Assembly (NCBI GenBank): GCA_045534445.1
Contig: JAZSJQ010000057.1
Location: 45,309-109,308 of the forward strand
Length of the DNA stretch: 64,000 bases
Direction: 5' to 3'
From: JAISGQ01 sp045534445
Lineage (GTDB): Bacteria > Bacillota > Clostridia > Oscillospirales > Acutalibacteraceae
A program made the translations under genes and the position numbers. Shown in pieces: positions 25,271 to 33,892 of the stretch. The notes below the pieces were generated by a model. The model was not told the DNA's origin and did not search any database. It saw only the letters and a program-made list of their open reading frames with translations. Position 1 is the first letter of the stretch; each line of letters starts with the position of its first letter.

Positions 25271-26230
25271 TTACTTCTTATCGCAAATTATCTCTACTGA
25301 ATCTGCAAGTATATTTTCATATCTATCACAAACAGTAACAGTAAGGATTATCTGCTTTGCGTCAAAGTCGAAGCTGTCGGGGCAGATATTTACTGCTTCG
25401 CCCTTTTTGCTTAATATTTCGGAGAATACAAATTCACAACCGTCCCCCTCTGCCGAGACACGGTAAGAACCGTAATTGTCCATTGTATAATAAATGCGCT
25501 GGCTCAGAGGAGTACAGACGATTTTTTCGAGTTTTATAGTATCGCCGTTATTAAGAGTGATCTCCTGCCCGATATTATATATTTCTGTTTCGCTGTCAAG
25601 CAGGCTGACATTGAGAGAAAAATCATAACTCCAATCGCCATCTATTTTTACCATGCTTTCATCGACCGTCATCAAATTGACTGAATTAAAGCATACAACA
25701 AAATCGTGGATATCACTGAGCTTTTCTTCCGTGAGGTCATATTCGATGGTGTACAAAAGTATTCCGTCGTAATTTTCACAGTATCCTATCCACGTACACG
25801 GCATTGCCTTGCCGTCAATCATCAGGATCCCCAAGCCTTCAGGCGATATCACATTAGCGTTCGGATATTTTTCACTTTGGAAACTGAAGGTCACATACAG
25901 CTTTCCGTTTTCGTAAAGAGCTTCGCTCAAAGTGATTTTAAGTCCGCCGTACTCTATGCTTCGATCCACTTTTTCTGCGTAGCTGTCTGTTGCTGAGCTG
26001 AACTCAACACTTTCACTGAGTCTTACTTCTCTGAATTTTCCCACAGCATACACTGTTCCTGTGAAGAGCACCACCAAGACTATAACTGCCGCCAAAACCG
26101 TTACCATTCGCTTTGCCGAAAATGATTTTCTGCTTTCATTGAGAATTGTATTAATAGTATGGCTTTTAAAGTCTGCCGAGGCTCTTATATGTTTCTCTGC
26201 TTTGATGTATGTATCTTTAAAGTTCTTCAT
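25271..26230 (-). CDS. DUF4179-type membrane protein, probable anti-sigma factor (first pair)
   Basis: 319 residues. A cytoplasmic N-terminus of about 40 residues (KAEKHIRASADFKSHTINTI) precedes one membrane helix (about 43-66), then an extracytoplasmic beta-rich domain that matches the DUF4179-like outer domain by layout and by position next to an ECF sigma gene. Its ATG shares one base with the sigma stop codon (TAATG), so translation is coupled. By analogy it would hold the sigma factor at the membrane until an envelope signal arrives. No zinc-binding HxxxCxxC motif is visible, so it is not of the ZAS type. A related protein is encoded at 43103-44209. Confidence 0.75.
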   Translation of the reverse strand: MKNFKDTYIKAEKHIRASADFKSHTINTILNESRKSFSAKRMVTVLAAVIVLVVLFTGTVYAVGKFREVRLSESVEFSSATDSYAEKVDRSIEYGGLKITLSEALYENGKLYVTFSFQSEKYPNANVISPEGLGILMIDGKAMPCTWIGYCENYDGILLYTIEYDLTEEKLSDIHDFVVCFNSVNLMTVDESMVKIDGDWSYDFSLNVSLLDSETEIYNIGQEITLNNGDTIKLEKIVCTPLSQRIYYTMDNYGSYRVSAEGDGCEFVFSEILSKKGEAVNICPDSFDFDAKQIILTVTVCDRYENILADSVEIICDKK

Positions 26231-26718
26231 TATATTCCCTCCATATTAAGCATTTTTCTTAGTTTCTGTTTCGCTCTTTCAAATCTTGTACCAACGGTTG
26301 ATAATGGAATACATAATATCTCTGATATTTCCTTTGTGTTGTATCCCTCAAAATAATATAGATATACTATGATGCGGTATTTCTTTTCAAGAGCATATAC
26401 TGCTTCGTGAACGGCACGCTGATCGTTATCATCAAATGCAATTTCTTCATTCATGTATTCCTCATATGGTGACATTCTTTTCAATTTTCGCAGCTGATTT
26501 TTTGCCTGATTTACTGTAACTCTGATAAGCCATGCTTTCTCGTGCTTTTTATCATTGAATTTTGGTTTGCATTTATAAAGCTTTGTAAAAACCTCCTGTA
26601 CAATATCTTCTGATTCTGCAAGACTTCCAAGAATGTTATAAGCAATGTGAATCAAACTATCGGCATACTCATCAATGCAGCATTCAATATATTCTATCTT
26701 GCTCTCTGATTTATTCAT
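26230..26718 (-). CDS. ECF-type RNA polymerase sigma factor (first pair)
   Basis: 162 residues from the ATG at 26718; an upstream in-frame ATG is rejected because AAGGAGGTGATG stands directly before 26718. Region 2 includes IAYNILGSLAESEDIVQEVFTKLY (-10 recognition), and region 4 includes YLYYFEGYNTKEISEILCIPLSTVGTRFERAKQKL (-35 helix-turn-helix). It partners with the DUF4179 protein. Region 2 also contains KAWLIRVTVNQAKNQLR, usual for this class. Target genes cannot be read from the window. It lies just outside the end of the ribosomal operon, behind the rplQ terminator. Confidence 0.9.
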   Translation of the reverse strand: MNKSESKIEYIECCIDEYADSLIHIAYNILGSLAESEDIVQEVFTKLYKCKPKFNDKKHEKAWLIRVTVNQAKNQLRKLKRMSPYEEYMNEEIAFDDNDQRAVHEAVYALEKKYRIIVYLYYFEGYNTKEISEILCIPLSTVGTRFERAKQKLRKMLNMEGI

Positions 26719-26795
26719 CGCATCACCTCCTTCATTAATAAAACACGTCAGCATTGTCGCCTATGCTCATATAACGGGAATAATTTTTATACGCA

Positions 26796-26825
26796 AAAAC
26801 CCTGCACCGTATGGTGCAGGGTTTT
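26796..26825 (-). terminator. Terminator of the ribosomal protein cluster
   Basis: AAAACCCTGCACC and GGTGCAGGGTTTT form a 13-bp stem around GTAT; on the minus strand the stem ends in a T5 run. It is 13 nt beyond the rplQ stop. Confidence 0.85.
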
Positions 26826-26838
26826 AAATCATATTAGC

Positions 26839-27180
26839 TTAGATCAGCTCGATGATGCACATCTCAGCTGCGTCGCCACGACGGGGACCAGTCTTGATGA
26901 TGCGGGTGTAACCGCCGTTGCGGCCTTCGTACTTGGGAGCAATCTCATCAAACAGCTTCTTTACGACATCTTCCTTGGTGATGAAAGCCATCGCATTTCT
27001 CTTGTTAGCGAGGTTGTTCTCCTTGGCAACGGTGATAAGGCGCTCTGCGAGCGATCTTACTTCCTTAGCTCTGGTTACGGTTGTCTCAATCTTTCCGTTC
27101 TCAAGAAGGAAAGTAACCATACCTCTGAGCATGGAGATTCTGTGAGCAGAAGCTCTGCCGAGCTTTCTTGTTCCGGGCAT
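26839..27180 (-). CDS. rplQ: Large subunit ribosomal protein L17
   Basis: 113 residues from the ATG at 27180, preceded by AAAGGAG; a GTG three codons upstream lies inside that site and is rejected. MPGTRKLGRASAHR and the C-terminal GPRRGDAAEMCIIEL are conserved L17 sequence. L17 sits near the peptide exit tunnel. Last gene of the alpha operon, 82 nt after rpoA. Confidence 0.95.
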   Translation of the reverse strand: MPGTRKLGRASAHRISMLRGMVTFLLENGKIETTVTRAKEVRSLAERLITVAKENNLANKRNAMAFITKEDVVKKLFDEIAPKYEGRNGGYTRIIKTGPRRGDAAEMCIIELI

Positions 27181-27262
27181 CGTATTCACTCCTTTTTTGG
27201 GTGTTTATCATGTTAATGGTCATACCCTCGACATATTTACGCCGAGAAAAGACCCGTCAGAT

Positions 27263-28216
27263 TCATTCGTCCTCTTTTCTCAGGGAATATCCGAGGGAAT
27301 TAAGCTTTCCAAGGACTTCCTCAAGAGACTTGCGACCAAGGTTACGAACCTTCATCATGTCTTCTTCGGTCTTGCTGATGAGGTCCTCAACAGTGTTGAT
27401 ACCTGCACGCTTGAGGCAGTTAAATGAACGAACACTGAGGTCAAGCTCTTCGATTGTCATCTGAAGAACCTTCTCACTTCCGGTGGAAGCGGATTCGACC
27501 ATGATCTCAGTACCGATCACGCTTTCGGACAGATCCACGAAGAGGTTAAGGTGCTCTGTGAGAACCTTTGCTCCAAGGGATACAGCTTCCTGAGCATTGA
27601 TGGTGCCGTTGGTCCAGACCTCTAAGGTAAGCTTGTCGAGATCAGTAACGTTTCCTACACGAGTATTTTCTACTCTGTAGTTTACCTTTGTTACCGGTGC
27701 GTAGATGGAGTCTACTGCGAGAGTATCAACAACGTTCGCAGGGAACAGTGCTTTGTTTCTCTCTGCGGATACATATCCGCGGCCGGTGTCAACAGTGATC
27801 TCCATGACAAACTTAGCGCCCTGAGCCAGGGTGCATATATGCATATCGGGGTTGAGTATCTCTACCTCGCTGTCGCATACGATGTCCTTTGCAGTGATTA
27901 TCTTCTCACCCTCAGCGTCAATCATAAGCTTCTTGGGACCTGTGCCGTAAAGCTTAGCTGTAAGACCCTTAATGTTGAGGATAATTTCTGCAACGTCCTC
28001 TTTTACACCGGGAATGGTGGAAAACTCGTGACGAACACCGTCGATCTTCACGCTGGTTACTGCTACGCCCTCAAGGGAAGAAAGCAGAACACGGCGAAGC
28101 GAGTTGCCGAGAGTCGTACCATAGCCCTTTTCAAGCGGTTCAACAACGAAACGTCCGTAAGTACCGTCCGCTGCAAGCTCAGCTATTTCGATAATGGGCT
28201 TCTCAATCTCAATCAT
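27263..28216 (-). CDS. rpoA: DNA-directed RNA polymerase alpha subunit
   Basis: 317 residues. N-terminal dimerisation domain (about 10-230) with EPLEKGYGTTLGNSLRRVLLSSL; linker; C-terminal domain (about 250-310) with RSFNCLKRAGINTVEDL, the helix-hairpin-helix that contacts UP elements and activators. Full length for the family. A 138-nt spacer with a perfect hairpin and a possible extended -10 (28237-28242) separates it from rpsD, so its expression may be adjusted separately. Confidence 0.97.
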   Translation of the reverse strand: MIEIEKPIIEIAELAADGTYGRFVVEPLEKGYGTTLGNSLRRVLLSSLEGVAVTSVKIDGVRHEFSTIPGVKEDVAEIILNIKGLTAKLYGTGPKKLMIDAEGEKIITAKDIVCDSEVEILNPDMHICTLAQGAKFVMEITVDTGRGYVSAERNKALFPANVVDTLAVDSIYAPVTKVNYRVENTRVGNVTDLDKLTLEVWTNGTINAQEAVSLGAKVLTEHLNLFVDLSESVIGTEIMVESASTGSEKVLQMTIEELDLSVRSFNCLKRAGINTVEDLISKTEEDMMKVRNLGRKSLEEVLGKLNSLGYSLRKEDE

Positions 28217-28236
28217 TAAAACCCCTCCTTGTCGTA

Positions 28237-28242
28237 ATTATA
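28237..28242 (-). promoter_or_regulatory. Possible internal promoter of rpoA-rplQ (extended -10)
   Basis: TGCTATAAT on the minus strand is a perfect extended -10, 21 nt before the rpoA ATG; no convincing -35 box. Transcription would start just ahead of the AAGGAGGGG site. Confidence 0.3.
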
Positions 28243-28301
28243 GCACAATGTCATGTGGAAAAATGACATCTCTTGTGTAACCTCCGATAATTCTTTATTA
28301 C

Positions 28302-28333
28302 TGTTCTTATGCAGCAAATGCTGCATAAGAACA
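28302..28333 (-). other. Perfect 15-bp hairpin between rpsD and rpoA
   Basis: TGTTCTTATGCAGCA and TGCTGCATAAGAACA around two bases. No U tract follows on the minus strand (GTAATAAAG), so it is more likely a processing or stability element than a terminator. Confidence 0.6.
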
Positions 28334-28354
28334 TAAAATGACGAAAACGGACGA

Positions 28355-28981
28355 TTACTTGGAATAGAGCTCGACGATGAGGGTCTCTTCAACTTCGAGA
28401 TCGATATCCTCTCTGTTGGGAACATCAGTGATCTTAGCCTTGAGATTCTCCTTGTCGAGGTCAAGCCATCTGACAATGGGCTTTGCAGCGGTTGCTTCGA
28501 GAACAGCCTTGATCTTGGAGCTATCCTTGCTTGCGGGAGCAATGGAGATAGTCTCACCGACCTTTGTCAGGTAGGAGGGAATGTCAACGCGCTTACCGTT
28601 GATCTGGAAATGACCGTGAACAACAAGCTGACGTGCCTCAGCTCTGGAGGATGCCCAACCAAGTCTGTAGACTATGTTGTCGAGGCGGCTCTCAAGAATT
28701 CTGAGAAGGTTTTCACCGGTGATACCCTGCTTGCGGGTAGCCAGCTCATAGTAGTGACGGAACTGGTTCTCCAGAACGCCGTAGTAGCGCTTTGTGAGCT
28801 GCTTAGCTCTGAGCTGGAGACCATATTCGGAAGTCTTCTTGCGGCCCTGGCCGTGCTGACCGGGGACATAGTTTCTGCGCTCGATTGCGCACTTTTCAGT
28901 GTAGCAGCGATCGCCCTTGAGGAAGAGCTTCTTGCCCTCTCTGCGGCAGAGTCTGCATACGGGGCCTGTATATCTTGCCAT
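28355..28981 (-). CDS. rpsD: Small subunit ribosomal protein S4, zinc-type
   Basis: 208 residues. The N-terminal segment has CRLC near 9-12 and two further Cys near 26 and 31, the Cys4 zinc site of the C+ S4 form. The S4 RNA-binding domain (about 98-160) contains SRLDNIVYRLGWASSRAEARQ. S4 is a primary 16S rRNA binder and, in many bacteria, the translational repressor of its operon. Confidence 0.97.
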   Translation of the reverse strand: MARYTGPVCRLCRREGKKLFLKGDRCYTEKCAIERRNYVPGQHGQGRKKTSEYGLQLRAKQLTKRYYGVLENQFRHYYELATRKQGITGENLLRILESRLDNIVYRLGWASSRAEARQLVVHGHFQINGKRVDIPSYLTKVGETISIAPASKDSSKIKAVLEATAAKPIVRWLDLDKENLKAKITDVPNREDIDLEVEETLIVELYSK

Positions 28982-29009
28982 TTAAGGTTGCACCTCCGTA
29001 AAATTTTAA

Positions 29010-29411
29010 CTAGACGCGGCGTCTCTTGGGGGGACGGCATCCATTGTGGGGTATCGGGGTAACGTCCTTGATCATGGTGACGTTAAGACCGACAGTCTGA
29101 AGTGCACGAATAGCAGCTTCACGTCCGGAACCGGGACCCTTGACGTATACTTTTACATTCTTAAGGCCGTGCTCCATAGCAGCCTTTGCAGCGGTCTCCG
29201 CAGCCGACTGTGCAGCGAACGGGGTGGACTTTCTGGAGCCTCTGAAGCCAAGTCCGCCTGCGCTTGCCCAAGAAAGAGCATTACCCTGCTCGTCGGTGAG
29301 GGTTACGATTGTGTTGTTAAAGGTAGACTGGATGTGTGCTGCACCGTTCTCGATGTTCTTACGCTCACGGCGGCGGCGTACAGCAGTCTTCTTAGTAGCT
29401 TGCTTTGCCAT
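29010..29411 (-). CDS. rpsK: Small subunit ribosomal protein S11
   Basis: 133 residues; HIQSTFNNTIVTLTD near 27 and the basic end NGCRPPKRRRV are diagnostic. Part of the 30S platform, encoded between rpsM (19 nt) and rpsD (28 nt). Confidence 0.97.
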   Translation of the reverse strand: MAKQATKKTAVRRRRERKNIENGAAHIQSTFNNTIVTLTDEQGNALSWASAGGLGFRGSRKSTPFAAQSAAETAAKAAMEHGLKNVKVYVKGPGSGREAAIRALQTVGLNVTMIKDVTPIPHNGCRPPKRRRV

Positions 29412-29430
29412 CTTGTGCTATCCCTCCTGC

Positions 29431-29799
29431 TTACTTCTTCTTGTTTGCAACGGTTCTCTTCGGACCCTTGCGAGTACGTGCGTTTGTCTTGGAACGCTGA
29501 CCGCGAACGGGAAGTCCCTTGCGGTGGCGAAGTCCACGATAGCATCCGATGTCGATAAGTCTCTTGATATCGAAGCTTACGTTACGGCGAAGGTCACCCT
29601 CCACCAGGCAGTTGTGGTCAATATATTCACGAAGCTTAGAGATATCGTCCTCGGTGAGGTCACGAACTCTGGTATCGGGGTTGATACCGGTTGCGTTGAT
29701 GATATCTGTAGCTGTCTTGCGGCCGATACCGTAGATGTAGGTAAGGCCGATCTCTACCCTTTTATCTCTGGGCAGGTCAACGCCGGAAATACGGGCCAT
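29431..29799 (-). CDS. rpsM: Small subunit ribosomal protein S13
   Basis: 122 residues; MARISGVDLPRDKR, the helix-two-turn-helix IYGIGRKTA, and the basic C-terminal tail RGLRHRKGLPVRGQRSKTNARTRKG identify it (the tail contacts 16S rRNA and tRNA). Follows rpmJ as usual in the alpha operon. Confidence 0.97.
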   Translation of the reverse strand: MARISGVDLPRDKRVEIGLTYIYGIGRKTATDIINATGINPDTRVRDLTEDDISKLREYIDHNCLVEGDLRRNVSFDIKRLIDIGCYRGLRHRKGLPVRGQRSKTNARTRKGPKRTVANKKK

Positions 29800-29828
29800 T
29801 AGTTTGACACCTCCAAATTAATTGCGCC

Positions 29829-29942
29829 TTAACCCTGGCGCTGCTTATGCTTGGGATTCTCGCAAATGACCATTACGCGGCCCTTGCGCTTGATAATCTT
29901 GCACTTTTCGCAGATTTTCTTTACAGAAGGTCTGACTTTCAT
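29829..29942 (-). CDS. rpmJ: Large subunit ribosomal protein L36, zinc-type
   Basis: 37 residues: MKVRPSVKKICEKCK start, with Cys11, Cys14, Cys27 and His32 forming the zinc ribbon. Lies between infA and rpsM, 50 nt after the infA stop. Zinc-dependent paralogue form. Confidence 0.95.
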   Translation of the reverse strand: MKVRPSVKKICEKCKIIKRKGRVMVICENPKHKQRQG

Positions 29943-29992
29943 TGTAAACCTACCTTTCCGATATAAGCATTGCGCTCAATATCCGATGAAGT

Positions 29993-30211
29993 TTATTTGG
30001 TTCTCCATGTGATTCTTCCCTTGGTAAGATCATAGGGAGACATTTCGACTGTCACTTTGTCACCCGGAAGGATGCGGATGTAGTTCATACGCAGCTTGCC
30101 GGAAATGTGAGCTGTGATTTCCTTGCCATTGGGGAGCTGTACCGTAAACATTGCGTTGGGCAATGCGTCTACTACTACGCCCTCAATTTCGATAACGTCC
30201 TCTTTTGACAT
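29993..30211 (-). CDS. infA: Translation initiation factor IF-1
   Basis: 72 residues, a single S1/OB domain: MSKEDVIEIEG, AMFTVQLPNGKEI and MSPYDLTKGRITWR are conserved. Binds the 30S A site during initiation. ATG after AGGAGG, 19 nt behind the KOW gene. Confidence 0.97.
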   Translation of the reverse strand: MSKEDVIEIEGVVVDALPNAMFTVQLPNGKEITAHISGKLRMNYIRILPGDKVTVEMSPYDLTKGRITWRTK

Positions 30212-30230
30212 TTCGCGAATCCTCCTTTAG

Positions 30231-30491
30231 TTAGCATTTTCGCTTTCCGTGCTCTGTATAATTATCATCATGCAGTTCACGTCTGAGCAGTTTGTTTGTC
30301 TTTATGCTTTCTTCAGGAACACACCTGTCAAGCAGCTCAAGATGCTTGAAACTCTTGAGTTTAGGCCGCTGCAAAGGTCTCTCCTTACCGTCTGCTATCA
30401 GTGCGAAATTTTCTTTCACACCGATGACCGCAAAGCATTTTCCTTTGTCGCGCCCGGATAATGCCCTGACCCTGCATCCTCTTTCAAACAT
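30231..30491 (-). CDS. KOW-domain RNA-binding protein (L14e-like)
   Basis: 86 residues. Residues 6-40 (GCRVRALSGRDKGKCFAVIGV) are a KOW motif as in L14e, L24 and NusG; the rest is basic (RPLQRPKLKSFKHLELLDR). Clostridia often carry such a gene between map and infA; its function is not established. Position suggests a ribosome-associated role. Confidence 0.8.
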   Translation of the reverse strand: MFERGCRVRALSGRDKGKCFAVIGVKENFALIADGKERPLQRPKLKSFKHLELLDRCVPEESIKTNKLLRRELHDDNYTEHGKRKC

Positions 30492-30512
30492 ATCCTGTTC
30501 CCCCTCGAAACC

Positions 30513-31268
30513 TTAAATATCAGGAATCGTGAGTATTGCAGGTCCGTCACTTGTTATGGCAACGGTATGCTCGAAATGAGCAGCAAGCTTTCCGTCGAGC
30601 GTTACGACGGTCCACTCGTCATCGAGTATATTAACCCGATGGGTTCCCTGGTTTATCATCGGCTCTATTGCCAATGTCATTCCGGGTTCAAGCCTTACGC
30701 CTCTGTGTGGCGTACCGAAATTCGGTACCTGAGGATCTTCGTGCATACTTGCGCCTACTCCGTGGCCGGTAAAGTCTCGTACCACCGAGTAACCGCGAGC
30801 TTCGGCATGCCTCTGAACAGCCGAGCCTATATCGCCCGTTCTGTTGCCTGCAACCGCCTGCGCAATTCCAAGGTCGAGACACTCTTTAGTAGTGTCAAGT
30901 AAGCGCTGAGCTTCGGGAGAAATGTCACCGCACGCAAAGGTGCAGGTAGTATCTCCGCAGTAGCCGTCCAGCTGAGCTACAACGTCAATGCTGACGATAT
31001 CACCCTGCTTTAAGACTATCTTGTTGCTGGGGATGCCATGGATAACCACATTGTTAACCGATATACAGGATGCTGCCGGATACCCGTGGTAACCGAGGCA
31101 GGGAGCTTTTGCTCCCGATGCCTCGATATACTTTCGGACAATAGTTTCCAGCTCCATGGTTGTTACACCGGGCTCGACGGCACGTCCTGCAAGATGCAGA
31201 GCGTTTGCCGCGATTCTGCCAGCTTCCTTCATAAGAAGTATCTGGCGGCTGGTCTTCTTGATTATCAT
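30513..31268 (-). CDS. map: Methionine aminopeptidase, type I
   Basis: 251 residues. Five metal ligands are visible in order: Asp in SIDVVAQLDGYCGD (two Asp, near 95 and 106), His in GHGVGASMHEDP near 170, Glu in LAIEPM near 203 and Glu in AHFEHTVA near 234. Removes the initiator methionine. Four nt after adk. Confidence 0.96.
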   Translation of the reverse strand: MIIKKTSRQILLMKEAGRIAANALHLAGRAVEPGVTTMELETIVRKYIEASGAKAPCLGYHGYPAASCISVNNVVIHGIPSNKIVLKQGDIVSIDVVAQLDGYCGDTTCTFACGDISPEAQRLLDTTKECLDLGIAQAVAGNRTGDIGSAVQRHAEARGYSVVRDFTGHGVGASMHEDPQVPNFGTPHRGVRLEPGMTLAIEPMINQGTHRVNILDDEWTVVTLDGKLAAHFEHTVAITSDGPAILTIPDI

Positions 31269-31272
31269 AGGC

Positions 31273-31905
31273 TTAGTCCTCTAATGCAGCCATAACAAGA
31301 GCGGTAGTTTCTTCTACTGTCTCCTGTCCTTCGACTATCTTAAGCTTACCTGTCTTTTCATAGTAAGCCTTGAGGGGCTCGGTCTGCTCGTGGTAGACCT
31401 TGAGTCTTTCAGCCACTGTATCGGGGTGGTCATCCTTGCGCTGAATGAGGGCTCCGCCGCACTTGTCACAGCGACCTTCCTCACGGGGCTTTTTAAACTC
31501 CATGTGGTAAGAGCTGCCGCAAGCACCGCAGACGCGGCGACCTGAAAGTCTGGCTGCGATTGCCTCGTCTGCGACCTCTATGTCAAGTACGCAATCGATG
31601 CTCACACCCATGTTATCGAGGGCCTCGGCCTGAGCGATGGTTCTGGGGAAGCCATCGAGAATAAATCCGTTTGCGCAGTCATCCTTTGCGATGCGCTCCT
31701 TGATTATTGCGATGACGACCTCATCGGGAACAAGAAGTCCGTTTTCGATGAACTCCTTTGCCTTGAGTCCAACTTCAGTGCCGCTCTTCAGAGCTTCTCT
31801 GATGATGTTGCCTGTGGAAATCTGGGGGATATTCAGACGATCAGAGATAACCTCCGCCTGAGTACCCTTGCCCGCGCCGGGAGCGCCGAGAAGTATGATC
31901 TTCAT
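31273..31905 (-). CDS. adk: Adenylate kinase
   Basis: 210 residues from the ATG at 31905 after GGGAGAT; the open frame extends further upstream but the conserved start MKIILLGAPGAGKGTQ fixes it. P-loop GAPGAGKGT at 7-15; LID domain with CxxC twice (CGAC near 130 and CDKC near 150), so a zinc-binding lid typical of Gram-positives. Catalyses ATP + AMP = 2 ADP. Encoded between secY and map. Confidence 0.97.
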   Translation of the reverse strand: MKIILLGAPGAGKGTQAEVISDRLNIPQISTGNIIREALKSGTEVGLKAKEFIENGLLVPDEVVIAIIKERIAKDDCANGFILDGFPRTIAQAEALDNMGVSIDCVLDIEVADEAIAARLSGRRVCGACGSSYHMEFKKPREEGRCDKCGGALIQRKDDHPDTVAERLKVYHEQTEPLKAYYEKTGKLKIVEGQETVEETTALVMAALED

Positions 31906-31927
31906 AAGTAATCTCCCTTCACGTTCT

Positions 31928-33235
31928 TTATTCGAGGAAGCCCTTGTAGTGACGCATAAGCATCTGAGACTCGATCTGCTGAACAGTCTCAAGGGCTACG
32001 CCGACGAGAATGATTACAGAAGTACCGCTCATACCGAGGTTAAGTCCGGTAACTGCACCAATAAGGATAGGTACGATTGCGATAACGCTGAGGAACAGCG
32101 CACCGATGAGGGTGATTCTGCTGATGATCTTTGCAATGAAATCGCTGGTAGGCTTGCCGGGACGAATGCCGGGAACTGTACCGGAGTTCTTGCGAAGATT
32201 GTTTGCCATCTCTACAGGGTTGTACTGAATTGTTACATAGAAATATGCAAAAGCAATGATAAGTACAAAGTAGACGAGAGCGTAGATGAACTGATGCTTC
32301 TGGAAGAAGAACAGGAAGTTATACCAGAAGCCCTTTCCTGTGCCGTTGGTACCGTAGATGAACATACCGATAGTAGCAGGAATGGAGATGATGGAGGAAG
32401 CGAAGATGATAGGAAGAACACCGGACATATTGACCTTGATGGGAATATGTGTGCTCTGACCGCCGTACATCTTACGACCAACAACTCTCTTTGCATACTG
32501 AACGGGAATTCTGCGCTCTGCGCTGTTCATGAACACGATAAAGCCGATGGAAAGGATAAATACGATTACAAGTACGACAGCACCGATAATGTACTTTACC
32601 TCGCCGCTTCCGATCCATGCAACAACCTGCAGTACTGCCTGAGGCGCACGGGAAATGATACCTGCGAAGAGCAGCATGGAGATACCGTTGCCGATACCCT
32701 TAACATTGATCTGCTCGCCGAGCCACATCATAAGTGCGGAACCTGCGGTGAAGGTAAGAACGATTACGAATGCCTCATAAACCATTGCCCCCTTGCCGTA
32801 GTTAACTACGACACCGCTGTTCTTGAGGTACATGAAGAAGGCAAAGCCCTGAAGAAGACCAAGAATAACGGTTGCATAGCGGGTGATCTGAGCAATCTTC
32901 TTTCTGCCTTCTTCGCCTTCCTTGGAGAGTCTCTCAAGGGCGGGAATTGCAACAGTAAGAAGCTGCATTATGATCGATGCATTGATGTAGGGGGTAACAC
33001 TCATTGCGAACATGGTAGCATTCTCAAATGCACCGCCGGAAAGAGTGTTAAGGTAGGAAACCAGGTTACCGGGATCGCCCATGGCGCCGCTCATGGACGC
33101 AGCAAGTGCTGCGGTATCCACGAACGGTACGGGGATTGCGGCACCAATTCTGAAAATAAGGATAATAAAGAACGTGAACAGTATCTTCTTGCGCAGATCG
33201 GGGATTGCCCATGCGTTACGAATAGTCTTAAACAC
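31928..33235 (-). CDS. secY: Preprotein translocase channel subunit SecY
   Basis: 435 residues with ten membrane segments. GAAIPVPFVD near 31, the periplasmic and cytoplasmic loops C4/C5 with NSAERRIPVQYAKR near 245, and RPGKPTSDFI near 345 are conserved. GTG start at 33235, right at the stop codon of rplO, after AGAGGTGATG. Forms the SecYEG pore. Confidence 0.96.
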   Translation of the reverse strand: MFKTIRNAWAIPDLRKKILFTFFIILIFRIGAAIPVPFVDTAALAASMSGAMGDPGNLVSYLNTLSGGAFENATMFAMSVTPYINASIIMQLLTVAIPALERLSKEGEEGRKKIAQITRYATVILGLLQGFAFFMYLKNSGVVVNYGKGAMVYEAFVIVLTFTAGSALMMWLGEQINVKGIGNGISMLLFAGIISRAPQAVLQVVAWIGSGEVKYIIGAVVLVIVFILSIGFIVFMNSAERRIPVQYAKRVVGRKMYGGQSTHIPIKVNMSGVLPIIFASSIISIPATIGMFIYGTNGTGKGFWYNFLFFFQKHQFIYALVYFVLIIAFAYFYVTIQYNPVEMANNLRKNSGTVPGIRPGKPTSDFIAKIISRITLIGALFLSVIAIVPILIGAVTGLNLGMSGTSVIILVGVALETVQQIESQMLMRHYKGFLE

Positions 33236-33236
33236 G

Positions 33237-33677
33237 TTACATCACCTCTGCCTTTCCGCCTACAGCTTCGATTTTCTCTTTTGCCGTATTGGAAAATGCG
33301 GAGACCTTAACGGTGAGCTTCTTTGTCAGCTCGCCTTCACCGAGGACCTTTACTCCGTCGAGAACCTTCTTTACAAGGCCTGCAGCTACGAGTGCCTCAG
33401 TATCAACAGTAGCGCCATCTTCGAAAGCATTGAGTGCCTCGACATTGATAACAGCATACTGGGTGCCGAAAATGTTATTGAAGCCCCTCTTCGGGATTCT
33501 TCTCTGAAGTGTCATCTGACCACCTTCGAAGCCAACGCGCATGCCGCGGCCTGCACGAGCCTTCTGGCCCTTATGACCCTTACCAGCGGTCTTTCCGTTA
33601 CCGGAACCGTGACCTCTGCCTATACGCTTTACGTCCTTTGTGGAGCCTTCGGCAGGACTAAGTGTGCTAAGATTCAT
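33237..33677 (-). CDS. rplO: Large subunit ribosomal protein L15
   Basis: 146 residues from the ATG at 33677, preceded by AGGAGGTGCG. MNLSTLSPAEGSTKDVKR, the Gly-rich GRGHGSGNGKTAGKGHKG and GFEGGQMTLQRRIPKRGF are diagnostic. Confidence 0.96.
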   Translation of the reverse strand: MNLSTLSPAEGSTKDVKRIGRGHGSGNGKTAGKGHKGQKARAGRGMRVGFEGGQMTLQRRIPKRGFNNIFGTQYAVINVEALNAFEDGATVDTEALVAAGLVKKVLDGVKVLGEGELTKKLTVKVSAFSNTAKEKIEAVGGKAEVM

Positions 33678-33696
33678 TTTGTTCGCACCTCCTTGC

Positions 33697-33879
33697 TTAT
33701 GCTTCGCTGACCTCGATAAGATGTACAATCTTCTTGACCTTACCGGTGGTCTGTGCGTTTGCGGGCTGGATTGTTACATCGCCCGGCTTCTTAAGTCCCA
33801 GGGAATGAGCTGTAGCGATCTGGTCTTTCTTGCAGGCTATGAGGCTCTTAGTGAGCGTAATTCTTACGTTTTTTGCCAT
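33697..33879 (-). CDS. rpmD: Large subunit ribosomal protein L30
   Basis: 60 residues starting MAKNVRITLTKSLI. A second ATG one codon upstream is equally possible; GGAGG lies 8 nt before the chosen one. SLGLKKPGD near 27 is the family signature. Confidence 0.94.
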   Translation of the reverse strand: MAKNVRITLTKSLIACKKDQIATAHSLGLKKPGDVTIQPANAQTTGKVKKIVHLIEVSEA

Positions 33880-33892
33880 CATTGTTGCCTCC

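Noticed and set aside
28216..28557. 113-codon minus-strand frame overlapping the end of rpsD
   Set aside because: Different frame of rpsD running into the spacer hairpin; no start signal.
31868..33310. 480-codon plus-strand frame opposite secY and adk
   Set aside because: Antisense shadow of codon-biased highly expressed genes; no start site signal, and secY is unmistakable on the other strand.
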